A stretch of 64,000 bases of DNA from RUG334 sp045599645 (GTDB lineage: Bacteria; Muiribacteriota; Ozemobacteria; Ozemobacterales; Ozemobacteraceae). The position numbers were made by a program, and so were the translations under genes. The notes below the pieces were generated by a model, which was not told where the DNA came from, ran no database searches, and saw only the letters and a list, made by a program, of their open reading frames with translations. The stretch covers positions 162,288 through 226,287 of the forward strand of contig JAZRWI010000004.1 of assembly GCA_045599645.1 (NCBI GenBank). Reading direction: 5' to 3'. Below are positions 51,235 to 60,020 of this stretch, one piece after another; position 1 is the first letter of the stretch, and each line of letters starts with the position of its first letter.

Positions 51235-52005
51235 TTATTTACGTCTGCTACCAAGAAGCTTGAGGATTTCCAAATAGAGCCATACAACGGTAAGCATCAG
51301 ACCGAATGCGCAATACCATTCCATATAGGCTGGGGATCTCTTTTCAGCGCCTTTTTCAATCTGTTCAAAATCCAAAAGGAAATTAAATGCAGCAACAGCA
51401 GCTACTACAAGACTTATAAACCAGCATGTGCCTGAAGACATGTAAGTTGTTGTTCCCATACCAAGCAATCTGGCGACCAGACTGAAAAGACAACCCAATG
51501 CAACACCACAGGTAGCCATTACAATACCGGCTTTCATTTTTTCTGTCAGTTTAATAATCTGGAACTTATAAATTGCAAGCATAAGAAGGAGAATACCAAC
51601 AGTTATACCGAATGCATTCAATGTTATACCGCTAGTGCTTGAAGCATACAAATAACCATCTTTAACCATCAGCTGGTTAATTTCATATGTTGCAGAAACG
51701 CCACCAAGTGCTAGACCTTCAAAAGCAGCATAAATCGGAGCAGATATTGGAGCAGCTTTGCGGCAGAAAATAGTCACTAAAGAAGCAATTAAAGAGCCGA
51801 TGATGCCTATCCACATGAAAGTAATATAGGAAGAACTTGCTCCGAAGCACATTTTCCAAGTGAAGGTAGCAGTGCAGAACATGATAGCAGCCAAAATCAG
51901 AGTCTTGTTTACAGTGCCGCCTACAGTCATTACTTCTGAAGAACCAGCGCATTCGTCAAAATACTTTTCATTAAAAGCAGGATTAGATGAATGATCAAAA
52001 GCCAT
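51235..52005 (-). CDS. Bax inhibitor-1-like (YccA/COG4760) membrane protein
   Basis: 256 aa. N-terminal SSNPAFN and the TVGGTVNKTLILAA start are typical of COG4760, a branch of the Bax inhibitor-1 family. About seven membrane segments follow, in the usual order, ending with the short charged tail FEQIEKGAEKRSPAYMEWYCAFGLMLTVVWLYLEILKLL. Members leak calcium or protons in a pH-dependent way. 20 bases before the NFACT-R gene, same strand. Confidence 0.88.
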   Translation of the reverse strand: MAFDHSSNPAFNEKYFDECAGSSEVMTVGGTVNKTLILAAIMFCTATFTWKMCFGASSSYITFMWIGIIGSLIASLVTIFCRKAAPISAPIYAAFEGLALGGVSATYEINQLMVKDGYLYASSTSGITLNAFGITVGILLLMLAIYKFQIIKLTEKMKAGIVMATCGVALGCLFSLVARLLGMGTTTYMSSGTCWFISLVVAAVAAFNFLLDFEQIEKGAEKRSPAYMEWYCAFGLMLTVVWLYLEILKLLGSRRK

Positions 52006-52117
52006 AGAAACCCCTCCGTTTCATCTGTATTTGACTAAAGTATATTCAAAAAGGTTCCAAATATCAATTATTTATTGTAAAATAGACTCCAATAACACTT
52101 GAAGGAATATTTTATAA

Positions 52118-53224
52118 ATGAAATTTGAAATCGTCACAGACTTTGAAAAGTGGGCTGAAATATATAATACGACGCCATTTTTCCATGGTAAGATTTATTA
52201 TTCACCCCAATATTGCAAAGCTATTGAAAATAATGGCGAGGGGAAGGCGTGCCTCTGCTATTATGAGCTCGATACCTCAGAAGGCTTGTTTAAAGTCCTC
52301 TACCCTTTCATAAAAAAAGAAATTCCTTCAGTCATTCGCAACGGTGTTACCAACACCCCTCTTTATGACATTGAATCACCCTATGGCTACGGTGGTCCAA
52401 TGATTCTTGCAGAGGACGGTTATGTTTTCAACGAAGAACGCGATCCCAGCAACGAACTGGCACACCTTTTCACCAACGAATTCCTTAAATGGGCCAACGA
52501 AAATAATATAATCGCTGAATTTGTCCGTTTCAATCCAATGACCTTGAACCACAACCTGTTTGTTAGTCAGTATGACATTGAATTGAACAGAAGAACCGTA
52601 AGTATTAATACAGAGCATAATTTTAATTCAATGCTTGCTTGCGCCACCTCAGCCAGAAAACGCAATTATTATAAAGCTCAGAACAATGGTCTGGAAGTAG
52701 TATGGTGTTCTTTGAAAGACGAAGGAGCTATTAAATGTTTCAGAGAGCTCTATGACGCTACAATGAACAGGCTTGACGCCGACAAATACTACCATTTCTC
52801 TGATGAATATTTTAAGACTCTTTCCGAATTGCCTGACCAGAATGCGCTGATTAGTCTTGCCGTCTATGGTGGGAACCAGCCTGTTGCAGCATCATTATTC
52901 ATGTTCGATGAATTTTCTGCCCACTATCATCTGGGTGGTTCAGACGAAAGCTATAAAGACCTTCAAGGCTCAGCATTCCTATTATGGGAAGCAGCCAAAG
53001 CGGCTCACGAAATGGGCTGTGAATCTCTGCACCTCGGCGGTGGCCTTTCATTAGAACCAGATGACAAGCTTTTTGCATTCAAGAAGGGCTTTTCTTCAAA
53101 GGTTAACGAATTCTACATTGGTAAGCGAATTATTGATTTTACCAAGTATTACGCTATCTCAGATGCGTGGAAGGAAAGAACAGGTAAAACCTCCGGGAAG
53201 TTGCTTCACTACCACGATTTGTGA
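52118..53224 (+). CDS. FemAB-like GNAT-fold transferase
   Basis: 368 aa with two GNAT-like halves: the N-terminal half runs to about residue 150 and the C-terminal half has SARKRNYYKAQNNGLEVVW, VAASLFMFDEFSAHYHLGGSDESYKDLQGSAFLLWEAAKAAHEMG and HLGGGLSLEPDDKLFAFKKGFS. This is the pattern of the FemAB/BioF2-like acyltransferases that add amino acids or acyl groups to lipid II or cell-surface sugars. No tRNA or glycine specificity can be read. A weak GAAGGA ribosome site precedes it; the secreted protein at 53253 follows by 28 bases. Confidence 0.75.
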   Translation: MKFEIVTDFEKWAEIYNTTPFFHGKIYYSPQYCKAIENNGEGKACLCYYELDTSEGLFKVLYPFIKKEIPSVIRNGVTNTPLYDIESPYGYGGPMILAEDGYVFNEERDPSNELAHLFTNEFLKWANENNIIAEFVRFNPMTLNHNLFVSQYDIELNRRTVSINTEHNFNSMLACATSARKRNYYKAQNNGLEVVWCSLKDEGAIKCFRELYDATMNRLDADKYYHFSDEYFKTLSELPDQNALISLAVYGGNQPVAASLFMFDEFSAHYHLGGSDESYKDLQGSAFLLWEAAKAAHEMGCESLHLGGGLSLEPDDKLFAFKKGFSSKVNEFYIGKRIIDFTKYYAISDAWKERTGKTSGKLLHYHDL

Positions 53225-53252
53225 TAATATCAGATAAAAAAAGGGGAATACT

Positions 53253-53975
53253 ATGAAAAAGATTATTGCTGCTACATTAATCGCATTGGGTTTATCTACA
53301 ATGGCAAGCGCTCAACAGTTTACACTTATGCCGACAAGAGAAGGCCATGAACCAGGCGCTAATTATGAAAGTCTTACCTCTAAGACCTATAAGGTTGAAG
53401 GGAAAGCTGATATCGAAAACTTCTTTATTGCTCTTGCACCTGGAATCGACAGAGGTTTTGCAGACAAGAATCAATTGGTTCAGGATATAAAAGAAGGCAA
53501 TTATTTCACCATCGATAAAAAGAACGGCTATATAGAATATGGCTGTGAAGGCGATGGTGGAGTCAGAATCAAGTCATGCTACTGGAATACAACAAACAAG
53601 CAGAAAATGGTAGCTGTTTATTATGACAGTCATGAATTTTTCCCAATAAAAGATTCTAACCCGGAACAGTCAGAAATCCTGACCACCAGCTTCATAGCTT
53701 TCTTCCTTTATAATGAAGAAACCCAAACTCTTGAAAGTATTGAACCGCCATTCAAGGAAACTCTTGAAATGCCAAAGACTGAAGAAAAAGCAGAAGCAAA
53801 AACTGAAGCCAAGGCAGACGATGATAGCGACTACATACAGAATCCTATCCACTTTATCTGCATACTTCCACAGCATGGAAAAGATATACAGTATCGCTTC
53901 GGCCGCGAAGAAGACCCAAACCCAGTTTGGCACACTCTAAAATTCAACGGCTTACTTTTCGAAGAAGCTAAGTAA
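53253..53975 (+). CDS. Secreted protein of unknown function, 240 aa
   Basis: Signal peptide (residues 1-20, cut after ASA) and a mature domain of about 150 residues, then a glutamate/lysine-rich linker (EEKAEAKTEAKADDDS) and a short end domain. No known family recognised. AAGGGGA ribosome site. 28 bases after the FemAB-like gene; the two are probably co-transcribed. Confidence 0.6.
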   Translation: MKKIIAATLIALGLSTMASAQQFTLMPTREGHEPGANYESLTSKTYKVEGKADIENFFIALAPGIDRGFADKNQLVQDIKEGNYFTIDKKNGYIEYGCEGDGGVRIKSCYWNTTNKQKMVAVYYDSHEFFPIKDSNPEQSEILTTSFIAFFLYNEETQTLESIEPPFKETLEMPKTEEKAEAKTEAKADDDSDYIQNPIHFICILPQHGKDIQYRFGREEDPNPVWHTLKFNGLLFEEAK

Positions 53976-53994
53976 ATAAAATTAAAATGAGGCC

Positions 53995-54495
53995 CTACCA
54001 CCCGTAGACTTGTCGCAAAGCCTCGTAGGTAGCGGCCGCCACAGAAGACGAAACGTTAATGCAACGTGCGTCTTTTATCATAGGCAAAGTAACAATAGCA
54101 TTGCGCTTTCTGGCAAATTCCAGAACTTCAGGTGGCAGACCAGAAGATTCAGAGCCAAATACCAGCGCATCACCCGCTTTATATTTTATTTCGGTGTAGA
54201 GATGGTCTCCGTGGCATGACAGGAAATAAACATTTCTGTTTTCAGCCCATTTAAAGAATTCTTCCACATCATCAAGTATTGTTGGATTCAGAGCCTTCCA
54301 ATAATCCATGCCAGCGCGCTGAAGTCCCTGGTCAGTCAACCTGAAACCGAATGGTCTTACAAGCACTAGTTCTGAGCCTGTAGCTCTGCAAAGACGTGCA
54401 ATATTACCTGTGTTCTGAGGAATATCAGGCTGTATCAATACTATACTAAGTTTCCCGGCTTCTTCGTCGGGAATATAAAATTTCTGGTCAGACAT
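53995..54495 (-). CDS. trmL: tRNA (cytidine(34)-2'-O)-methyltransferase
   Basis: 166 aa SPOUT-class methyltransferase, the size of TrmL. Motifs: LIQPDIPQNTGNIARLCRAT, LVRPFGFRL, LVFGSESSGLP and the knotted C-terminal RCINVSSSVAAATYEAL. It methylates the wobble position of tRNA-Leu. I start at the ATG at 54495 with GGGGTGG upstream; an earlier ATG at 54549 would add 18 residues with no ribosome site. Convergent with the 53253 gene. Confidence 0.9.
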   Translation of the reverse strand: MSDQKFYIPDEEAGKLSIVLIQPDIPQNTGNIARLCRATGSELVLVRPFGFRLTDQGLQRAGMDYWKALNPTILDDVEEFFKWAENRNVYFLSCHGDHLYTEIKYKAGDALVFGSESSGLPPEVLEFARKRNAIVTLPMIKDARCINVSSSVAAATYEALRQVYGW

Positions 54496-54666
54496 AATCG
54501 CCACCCCTTTATTTTTGGCAATTATAATAAAATAAGCCTCTTTATGCAATACTTAGAACTTTGACGCGATACCCAAACTTTTCATGTTTTCATTTGCTTA
54601 CATGAATATTCCATATTACTCTATATTTATTGCACAATAATCTACCAAACATTATAATAATCTTAG

Positions 54667-54698
54667 AACAGAACCAAACCCCAAAATTTGGTTCTGTT
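54667..54698. other. Isolated 12-bp hairpin
   Basis: AACAGAACCAAA (54667-54678) pairs with TTTGGTTCTGTT (54687-54698), loop 8 bases. No T-run on either strand. It lies in the intergenic repeat stretch between trmL and the 55141 gene. Confidence 0.5.
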
Positions 54699-54715
54699 AG
54701 CTCTACCCTCTCGTA

Positions 54716-54861
54716 GAGGCTGTCTAAAAACTCGATTTTATGCATTCAAAACAAGTTCTTTCTAAAATCAAAACCCTCCCTACCCTCCCTTAAAAAGGGA
54801 GGTTTTTAGGAGTCTACTGGACATCGGAATTTTTATAAATTTCTAGTTTTTAGACAGTCTC
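54716..54861. mobile_element. MITE-like repeat, copy 3, with complete inverted ends
   Basis: This copy has both ends: GAGGCTGTCTAAAAACT and AGTTTTTAGACAGTCTC, a 17-base terminal inverted repeat with a mismatch, around an internal CCTCCC...GGGAGG hairpin. 146 bases, no coding capacity: the profile of a miniature inverted-repeat element. Copies 1 and 2 lie 4.6 kb away. Confidence 0.8.
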
Positions 54862-54870
54862 TGTAAAGGT

Positions 54871-55060
54871 GAACGGTCTGCTCAACCCCCTTTCGTAAAA
54901 GGAACGGTCTGCTCAACCCCCTTTCGTAAAAGGGAACGGTCTGCTCAACCCCCTTTCGTAAAGGTGAACGGTCTGCTCAACCCCCTTTCGTAAAGGTGAA
55001 CGGTCTGCTCAACCCCCTTTCGTAAAGGAGAACGGTCTGCTCAACCCCCTTTCGTAAAGG
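54871..55060. repeat. Tandem array, six units of a 31-32 base sequence
   Basis: Six near-identical units starting at 54871, 54902, 54934, 54966, 54998 and 55030. Each holds GAACGGTCTGCTCAACCCCC and CTTTCGTAAAG; the CCCCC/GGGGG ends can pair when a unit is followed by the next G-rich start. The array ends about 80 bases before the 55141 gene. Confidence 0.9.
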
Positions 55061-55140
55061 GGGACTAAGGGGGATTTTCTTTCTGGTCACCAAGTCCATA
55101 AGAATCACTCACCGCTTAAAATTTCATACCGGAGTTATTT

Positions 55141-56397
55141 ATGAAAAAGCTATTCATATTATTATTCGCCCTATTCTGCACAGCCTCATGCTATAGCCAG
55201 GAAATGAACTATACCCCCGACAATGCTGCCTACTGGTATATAAAAGCCTTTGAAGAATTACCCAGATTCAATAAAAACGATTTAAATGCCATCTCACAAA
55301 TAAAATCCAAGGAAGAATTCCGACAGATTAACCCTGTTATCAGAGGCAAACTGGAAGCTGTTGACGTTCAGAAATATCTTGAATTAACCAAGACTGCCAA
55401 AGAATCAACAAAGCATTGCTACTACAACATTTCCGAAGGCTTAAAAAATCATAAGAACATCTTCTTCCCAGAACGCTTCTTTGAAGAAAGTTCTTTTGTA
55501 GTATCAGGAATAGCATGGAAAAGCCTTTTCTATGAAAAATACGAAGATGCTGCAAATATCTACATTTCATATCTTGATTTCGCAGCAGATTTATTACAGC
55601 CGGATATAACAATTTACCAGGCCACCAGTGCTTCAAAATATGCCACTTATGTTCTTATGAGCATTTTCAATGCATTTGCTGGCGATGTTCCAGAAAGCTT
55701 CAAAACTCCTGTAATATCCTGTATAAAAGAAAATTTTAATATTTTTAATTCTATTAACAAAAAGCAAATCGTTGCAAATACCTGTGATTTAATTTCCAAA
55801 AATTTAGAATATCTGGAAGCTAATTCTGAAGAATTAGCCCGCTTCGCTTCTAAGCAAAAAGCTAAAGAAAATGAAAGCTTTGCCAAGTGTGTAAAAGCAA
55901 GAAGAGAGCTCTGTGAAGCATACGATGAATACCGCGCCACTGACGATATCAACTATACAGAAGCAGATACCTCAAAAGCGGTGACAGAATTAATGGAAAA
56001 AGGTTATTTGTCACTATTGAACAAAAACACACCGGAATACTACACCTGCCCCCAGAAAGGCACCTTCACAGTAAATACCTCAAAACATCTTCCAACCAGA
56101 ATCGAATGCAGCTGTGAAACTGCCAACCTGCAGAACGAAGAAATCAACAAAGAGTATTTCGAAAAAAACTTCAAACCCGAAAAAGAAATTATTCTTGCTT
56201 ATTTGCAGAAAATCAACGGTTTAGATCATTCTGCTGAGCCAGCATTAGCTGAAGTAATGGCCGAAGAACAGGAATTCAAGAAAAAGCTTGATGGCTCTGT
56301 CCTCGCTGAAGAATTAACCCCCATAAATTACCGCTACAACGTCTTCTTATTCTGCTACAACCAGTGCCTCAGCCTTTTCCAAATGCTTCAGCAATAA
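55141..56397 (+). CDS. Secreted protein or lipoprotein of unknown function, 418 aa
   Basis: Signal sequence (residues 1-20) with a possible lipobox around CTASC, so it may be a lipoprotein. The mature part is almost all alpha-helical with repeated TPR-like patterns (AYWYIKAFEELPR, YEKYEDAANIYISYLDFAADLL), lysine-rich. No named family. Strong terminator downstream, no gene right next to it. Its upstream DNA is a repeat array and the promoter is not clear. Confidence 0.6.
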   Translation: MKKLFILLFALFCTASCYSQEMNYTPDNAAYWYIKAFEELPRFNKNDLNAISQIKSKEEFRQINPVIRGKLEAVDVQKYLELTKTAKESTKHCYYNISEGLKNHKNIFFPERFFEESSFVVSGIAWKSLFYEKYEDAANIYISYLDFAADLLQPDITIYQATSASKYATYVLMSIFNAFAGDVPESFKTPVISCIKENFNIFNSINKKQIVANTCDLISKNLEYLEANSEELARFASKQKAKENESFAKCVKARRELCEAYDEYRATDDINYTEADTSKAVTELMEKGYLSLLNKNTPEYYTCPQKGTFTVNTSKHLPTRIECSCETANLQNEEINKEYFEKNFKPEKEIILAYLQKINGLDHSAEPALAEVMAEEQEFKKKLDGSVLAEELTPINYRYNVFLFCYNQCLSLFQMLQQ

Positions 56398-56463
56398 TCA
56401 CCAAACTAAGCATTTAACTGCCTACCTGACAACAACACCGTAACAGCTAATATTTACCCCAAT

Positions 56464-56506
56464 AAAAAAGCCGCTTAGCACACTACATAAGCTAAGCGGC
56501 TTTTTT
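56464..56506 (+). terminator. Terminator of the 55141 gene
   Basis: Perfect 16-bp stem (A6-GCCGCTTAGC with GCTAAGCGGC-T6; 56464-56479 with 56491-56506), loop 11 bases, followed by further T. 67 bases past the stop codon. Confidence 0.95.
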
Positions 56507-56542
56507 TTGCTTTCAAAATGCAGAAGCTACAAAAGAATAAAC

Positions 56543-56602
56543 CTACTCGAGCTTCTCCAGCAGCTGCTCGAAGCTGGCGACTACGTCGTAGCCGATAACT
56601 TA
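56543..56602 (-). pseudogene. Relic of a C-terminal peptide (VIGYDVVASFEQLLEKLE)
   Basis: Minus-strand reading ends with TAG at 56543-56545 and encodes a peptide matching, at about two thirds of positions, the end of the relic at 57659-57795. The reading frame upstream hits stops at once, so only a short 3' fragment remains. The parent gene is not identified. Confidence 0.45.
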
Positions 56603-56711
56603 TCACAAGGTTTATAAGCAAATGTAATTGCAGTTTTATATTCTAATGAAGGGGGCGGACGGATGACTTAGCGGGTAAGGACTGAAAGAAAAACTACTAG
56701 GATAATTTTAC

Positions 56712-57464
56712 TTAGTCTAATTCTCTGGTACCATTACAAGTTGGGTATGAGCTGCAACCCCAGAATTGTTTGCCGGCATAGCGGCCTTTTCTAGCAACAA
56801 CTTTGCGCATCTGCTTTCCACAAACTGGGCATAATGGTGCACCTTCGGCCATATATTGGGCGTCACGAGCTTCTAATCTGGCTTTACTCATTCGTTCTGT
56901 AAAACCACCCTCACAAAGGAATTCTTCTGCCAATCGTTGCATTTGGCTATGCAATAAAGCACATGTTCTTCTTATTACTATGATTAAAGCATTGGCGGCA
57001 ATTATGGGGTCTTCATTTTCTAACCATTTAGCACAACGCTTTCTCATAGCCAGAGTATATTTGCCATATTCATGGTCTACATCGTCTGTATTGGTGAATT
57101 TATCTAATTCAAGTGCTTTTACTGCTTTATAACGCTCATCATTAACCGACCATGGAACATCATTATGATCAATAATAAAAGCTTCATAATCACCTGCTAA
57201 CTCATACAATGAACCTTTTGCTACATCGTATTGCTTAAGCTCTTGTTCTCTTGATGTACCACCGCGGGAAGAAGCTTCTACAATATTCTGTCTTGCACTT
57301 CTTGCAGCCCCAACCATCTGCCCAGTGGTCTTACCAAGTGCATCATTTTTATAATCAAAATTGCGCTGACAAAACAGTGTTGTAGCATGATAAATAAGAC
57401 AGGAAAAACCAAATGAAAAAGTTCTTCTATAGCCACCAAAATGCCCAATAAGCTTGTTTTCCAT
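56712..57464 (-). CDS. Four-helix-bundle suffix protein with C-terminal topoisomerase-type zinc finger
   Basis: 250 aa. Residues 40-190 form a four-helix bundle (KTTGQMVGAARSARQNIVEASSRGGTS..., then DVAKGSLYELAGDY) like the 23S-rRNA intervening-sequence/Avd group; the end is a zinc finger CPVCGKQM...FWGCSSYPTCNGTREL as in DNA topoisomerase I C-terminal domains. Such bundle-plus-suffix proteins are known but have no defined role. No reverse transcriptase is near, so a diversity-generating element is not supported. Faces away from the relics around it. Confidence 0.8.
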   Translation of the reverse strand: MENKLIGHFGGYRRTFSFGFSCLIYHATTLFCQRNFDYKNDALGKTTGQMVGAARSARQNIVEASSRGGTSREQELKQYDVAKGSLYELAGDYEAFIIDHNDVPWSVNDERYKAVKALELDKFTNTDDVDHEYGKYTLAMRKRCAKWLENEDPIIAANALIIVIRRTCALLHSQMQRLAEEFLCEGGFTERMSKARLEARDAQYMAEGAPLCPVCGKQMRKVVARKGRYAGKQFWGCSSYPTCNGTRELD

Positions 57465-57658
57465 GTTGATTACCCCTTCAGAAATATTCTAACTCAAACT
57501 CAAATTTATGTTAAAACAAATTATCACTAATTGCAATTGCCATTTCAAGTGAGCAACATAACAAATTTTTCCAGCAACCTTTTCTCTGTCCATAGCAAAT
57601 TAGTTCTCCGTCCGCTTTGTAGGTATAAGCCCCAAAACAAAAGTTGCAGTAGAATCAA

Positions 57659-57795
57659 TTACCCCAGCTTGTCCAGCAACTGCTGGAATCTAGCAACAAC
57701 ATCGTATCCTATTAAATCGTTACCTATATCGGCAAACAGCTTTTTAGCGCACTTGTTTTGGCCTCTTCTACCTTCGATGATGAACAAGAAACAAC
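57659..57795 (-). pseudogene. Second relic of the same unknown C-terminal region
   Basis: Minus-strand reading ending in TAA at 57659-57661 encodes about 44 residues ending IGNDLIGYDVVARFQQLLDKLG, related to the relic at 56543. An in-frame stop just upstream truncates it. The family is unknown. Together they show that an unnamed gene was present at two places around 57 kb and was lost. Confidence 0.45.
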
Positions 57796-57847
57796 TATCT
57801 TATCCTTTGTTAATTTTTATCAACTGCGCAAGTGTAATAAAAAAACT

Positions 57848-58955
57848 TCATCTAGAACCAGTTATAAAAGTTAGAAATCTAGGACATAGTTTATGCAAAG
57901 TAATATAAACAATTGTTGAAATACAAATAATAACAAAGGGAGCTCCAAAATATAGAACAATTGCAGAAAATTCCGAAGTTGGGGGGAAATATTTTAAAAC
58001 TAATTTTAAAAATAATACAATCGGCATAGAATGAAAGCAGTAAAGAAAAAATGTTGAAGAAATCGAAATAGGTTTTATTGATAAATTATACTTATTAGCG
58101 CATTGTAATGCTAAGGAAAAAAAAGCAGGTATTTCAATTAAAGTCATTAATTTATTTAAATAATTTAGTTTTTCAATACTTGTTCCCATATTTATATTGT
58201 ATATAAAAACCATTAAACAAAGCATTATTGTAAACAGTATATATATTTTTGAAGAGTGTTTCTCTAAAAATAAAATAAAATTAATATCATTTATTGCGAA
58301 AAAACTACCTAATGAAAAAAAAAGATAAAGCCACAAAACTAATTCCTTCAATACTAACCTCAAAAGAGTTAATCCACATAAATAATAAAATAACTATAAA
58401 ACTCCATTTCATTTTTTTTATAAAACAAAAAATGGCTGGAGATAACACAAAAGTTACCATCAAATCTCGAATAAACCATAATTGATAACACATAGGATAA
58501 CCATTTTCTTTAGTTGCCCAAAATGCATATACAAAATCCTTCAAACTATAATCCACAATTAACTTTTTGCTACCAGACATCAACCAAGGAACAAATGTCT
58601 GAGCAACCCAAAACAGAATAATAACAGCCAAATTCCAAAACAAATATGGAATAAATAAACTTTTTCCTCTTCTTTTTATTTTATTTGAGTAAATTTTAAA
58701 ATCAAACTTTTCCAGATTAGAAAAAAACATATATCCTGATATGCAAAAAAACAAAGGTACTGCTGCGGATGCAAACAAACCTGCAAAAATATAAATAATA
58801 TTATTTAAAATTGGAAAAGAACAATAACCATACTTAAAAATATTACATCCTACAGAAAGTTTTAAGTAGTTAGCGTGAATTAATACAACAAGCACCGCTA
58901 GAGGGAATCTTAAAAAGTTCACCGTTTTTGATAAAATAAAATCTTCATTTTTCAT
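57848..58955 (-). pseudogene. Acyltransferase-3 family membrane protein broken by a one-base frameshift
   Basis: The N-terminal 216 codons (58305-58955) show the acyltransferase-3 start RFPLAVLVVLIHANY and several membrane segments; the C-terminal part (57848-58363, another frame) continues with more membrane segments. They meet at a run of nine A (58315-58323, T on the coding strand). Reading eight instead of nine gives ...FFSLGSFFAIND and one protein of about 360 aa. So the gene carries one extra base: a true mutation, reversible phase variation, or a sequencing error. Such enzymes modify O-antigen or other surface sugars. The region is more AT-rich than the neighbours, suggesting import. 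Confidence 0.75.
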
Positions 58956-59164
58956 TATGATAATCTTTTTATCCCAAAAGTTAGATTATTACGCCACATT
59001 ACTTTCAATAAAGAATTTAAAGATAAATGTCCTAGCATTAATAAAGATTTCAAAACAACCTTCATACCAGTAAACTAATGTCACCCAATAGGAAAATTAT
59101 CTTATTCATCTAAATAGGTTAAAAGAATGAAAAATTTGCAGATGAAAACTTGGCTAAACTATGG

Positions 59165-59325
59165 TATTATGTACGTAGCTTAGCCGAGGTGTACACCTTA
59201 GTTATGCCGTGTTCCCCTGCCCATTCCTGCAAGTTTGATGCATGGGAGCACTCTTAAATTATTCAGTTCTTTTTCGCGTCTGATATTTTCAAAAGCCCAG
59301 CTTAGCAAATAAGCGGGGCTTTTGT
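59165..59325 (+). ncRNA. Possible small structured RNA with its own -10 and terminator
   Basis: A TATTAT at 59165-59170 precedes a transcribed-looking, non-coding stretch of about 150 bases. It contains the palindrome AGGTGTACACCT, a hairpin TGCCCAT/ATGGG-A-GCA (about 59218-59248, one bulge) and ends with a terminator (AAAAGCCC with GGGGCTTTT, 59291-59298 and 59315-59323). There is no convincing -35. I could not match it to SRP RNA, 6S RNA or any other class I know. Direction is inferred from the terminator. Confidence 0.4.
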
Positions 59326-59390
59326 CATATAAGATACCTTAATATTTTACTCTTTCAAGGTTAAATAGTCAAATTATACGCCAAAGCGTT

Positions 59391-59699
59391 ATGAGTTATT
59401 TTCAGAAAAGCTTAAAAAACATACTAAAAACAAAGCAGTTACGCCAGACTGACCTTTCAAAATTAGCAAACATACCTCAAACCACTATCTCCAAATGGCT
59501 TATAAATGACGCAGACCCAAAGTTATCTAACATATTGCAACTAGCCAAAGCACTAAACATCAGTATTGGTGAGCTTATTGGTGACTTCGGCGGTAATGTT
59601 CAGCTGACGGAAGATGATAAACGCTGGCTGGCCCTTTCCCCAAAAGATAAAAAGTTTCTATTAAAAGTCTTGGATGCAAAACTAGAAAGCGAAGATTAA
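59391..59699 (+). CDS. XRE-family transcription regulator
   Basis: 102 aa. Helix-turn-helix of the phage repressor type (RQTDLSKLANIPQTTISKWLINDADPKLSNILQLAKALNISIGEL), then a tail, GGNVQLTEDDKRWLALSPKDKKFLLKVLDAKLESED. That tail recurs in the relic at 60771 and the short ORF at 62590. No clear ribosome site. Single gene in an accessory region; its targets cannot be read. Confidence 0.8.
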   Translation: MSYFQKSLKNILKTKQLRQTDLSKLANIPQTTISKWLINDADPKLSNILQLAKALNISIGELIGDFGGNVQLTEDDKRWLALSPKDKKFLLKVLDAKLESED

Positions 59700-59741
59700 A
59701 GAAAATAGCTATACAGAGATGTGCTTTCTTTCAGGCGAGCT

Positions 59742-60020
59742 TCAATTAAAGAAGCCGTTAGGACTGCTTTCTGTCCATAATTCATACATTTCCAGATAAT
59801 GATCTTTTATATATCTTTGAATTTTAGATATTTCATGCTCTTTTAGCATTCCACGGTGCTGAATAATTGTACTACCATCGCTTTTCACAAAAAATTTGGC
59901 TGAACCAGATTCTGTTAGCTTGGAATCACTGACATGAACATGCATTGCTTCAATTATACAGTGTCTAGTAAAATATAGATAATAGCCACATATTTTAAAT
60001 GGGAAATACTTAGGCAACAT
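59742..60020 (-). CDS. DUF4160-type protein
   Basis: 92 aa from the ATG at 60020 (GGAGG 3 bases upstream, inside the previous gene). The N-terminal KICGYYLYF...MHVHVSDSK..SGSAKFFVKSDGST is the DUF4160 core, and a helical tail ends it. DUF4160 proteins typically sit with a small partner gene in toxin-antitoxin-like pairs, but biochemistry is unknown. It overlaps the upstream 78-aa gene by 11 bases. A longer start at 60044 is possible but lacks a ribosome site. Confidence 0.7.
   Translation of the reverse strand: MLPKYFPFKICGYYLYFTRHCIIEAMHVHVSDSKLTESGSAKFFVKSDGSTIIQHRGMLKEHEISKIQRYIKDHYLEMYELWTESSPNGFFN

Noticed and set aside
54871..55060. CRISPR-like array
   Set aside because: Units repeat end to end at 31-32 bases with no variable spacers, and no cas gene is near.
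56712..57464. Avd accessory protein of a diversity-generating retroelement
   Set aside because: The four-helix part resembles Avd, but no reverse transcriptase or template repeat is near.
57531..57908. Plus-strand open frame of 125 codons
   Set aside because: It is antisense to a relic with a recognisable peptide and has no homology or ribosome site.
59165..59325. SRP RNA or 6S RNA
   Set aside because: The expected apical loop of SRP RNA (GGAAGGAAGCAG type) is absent and the layout does not match 6S RNA; left unclassified.
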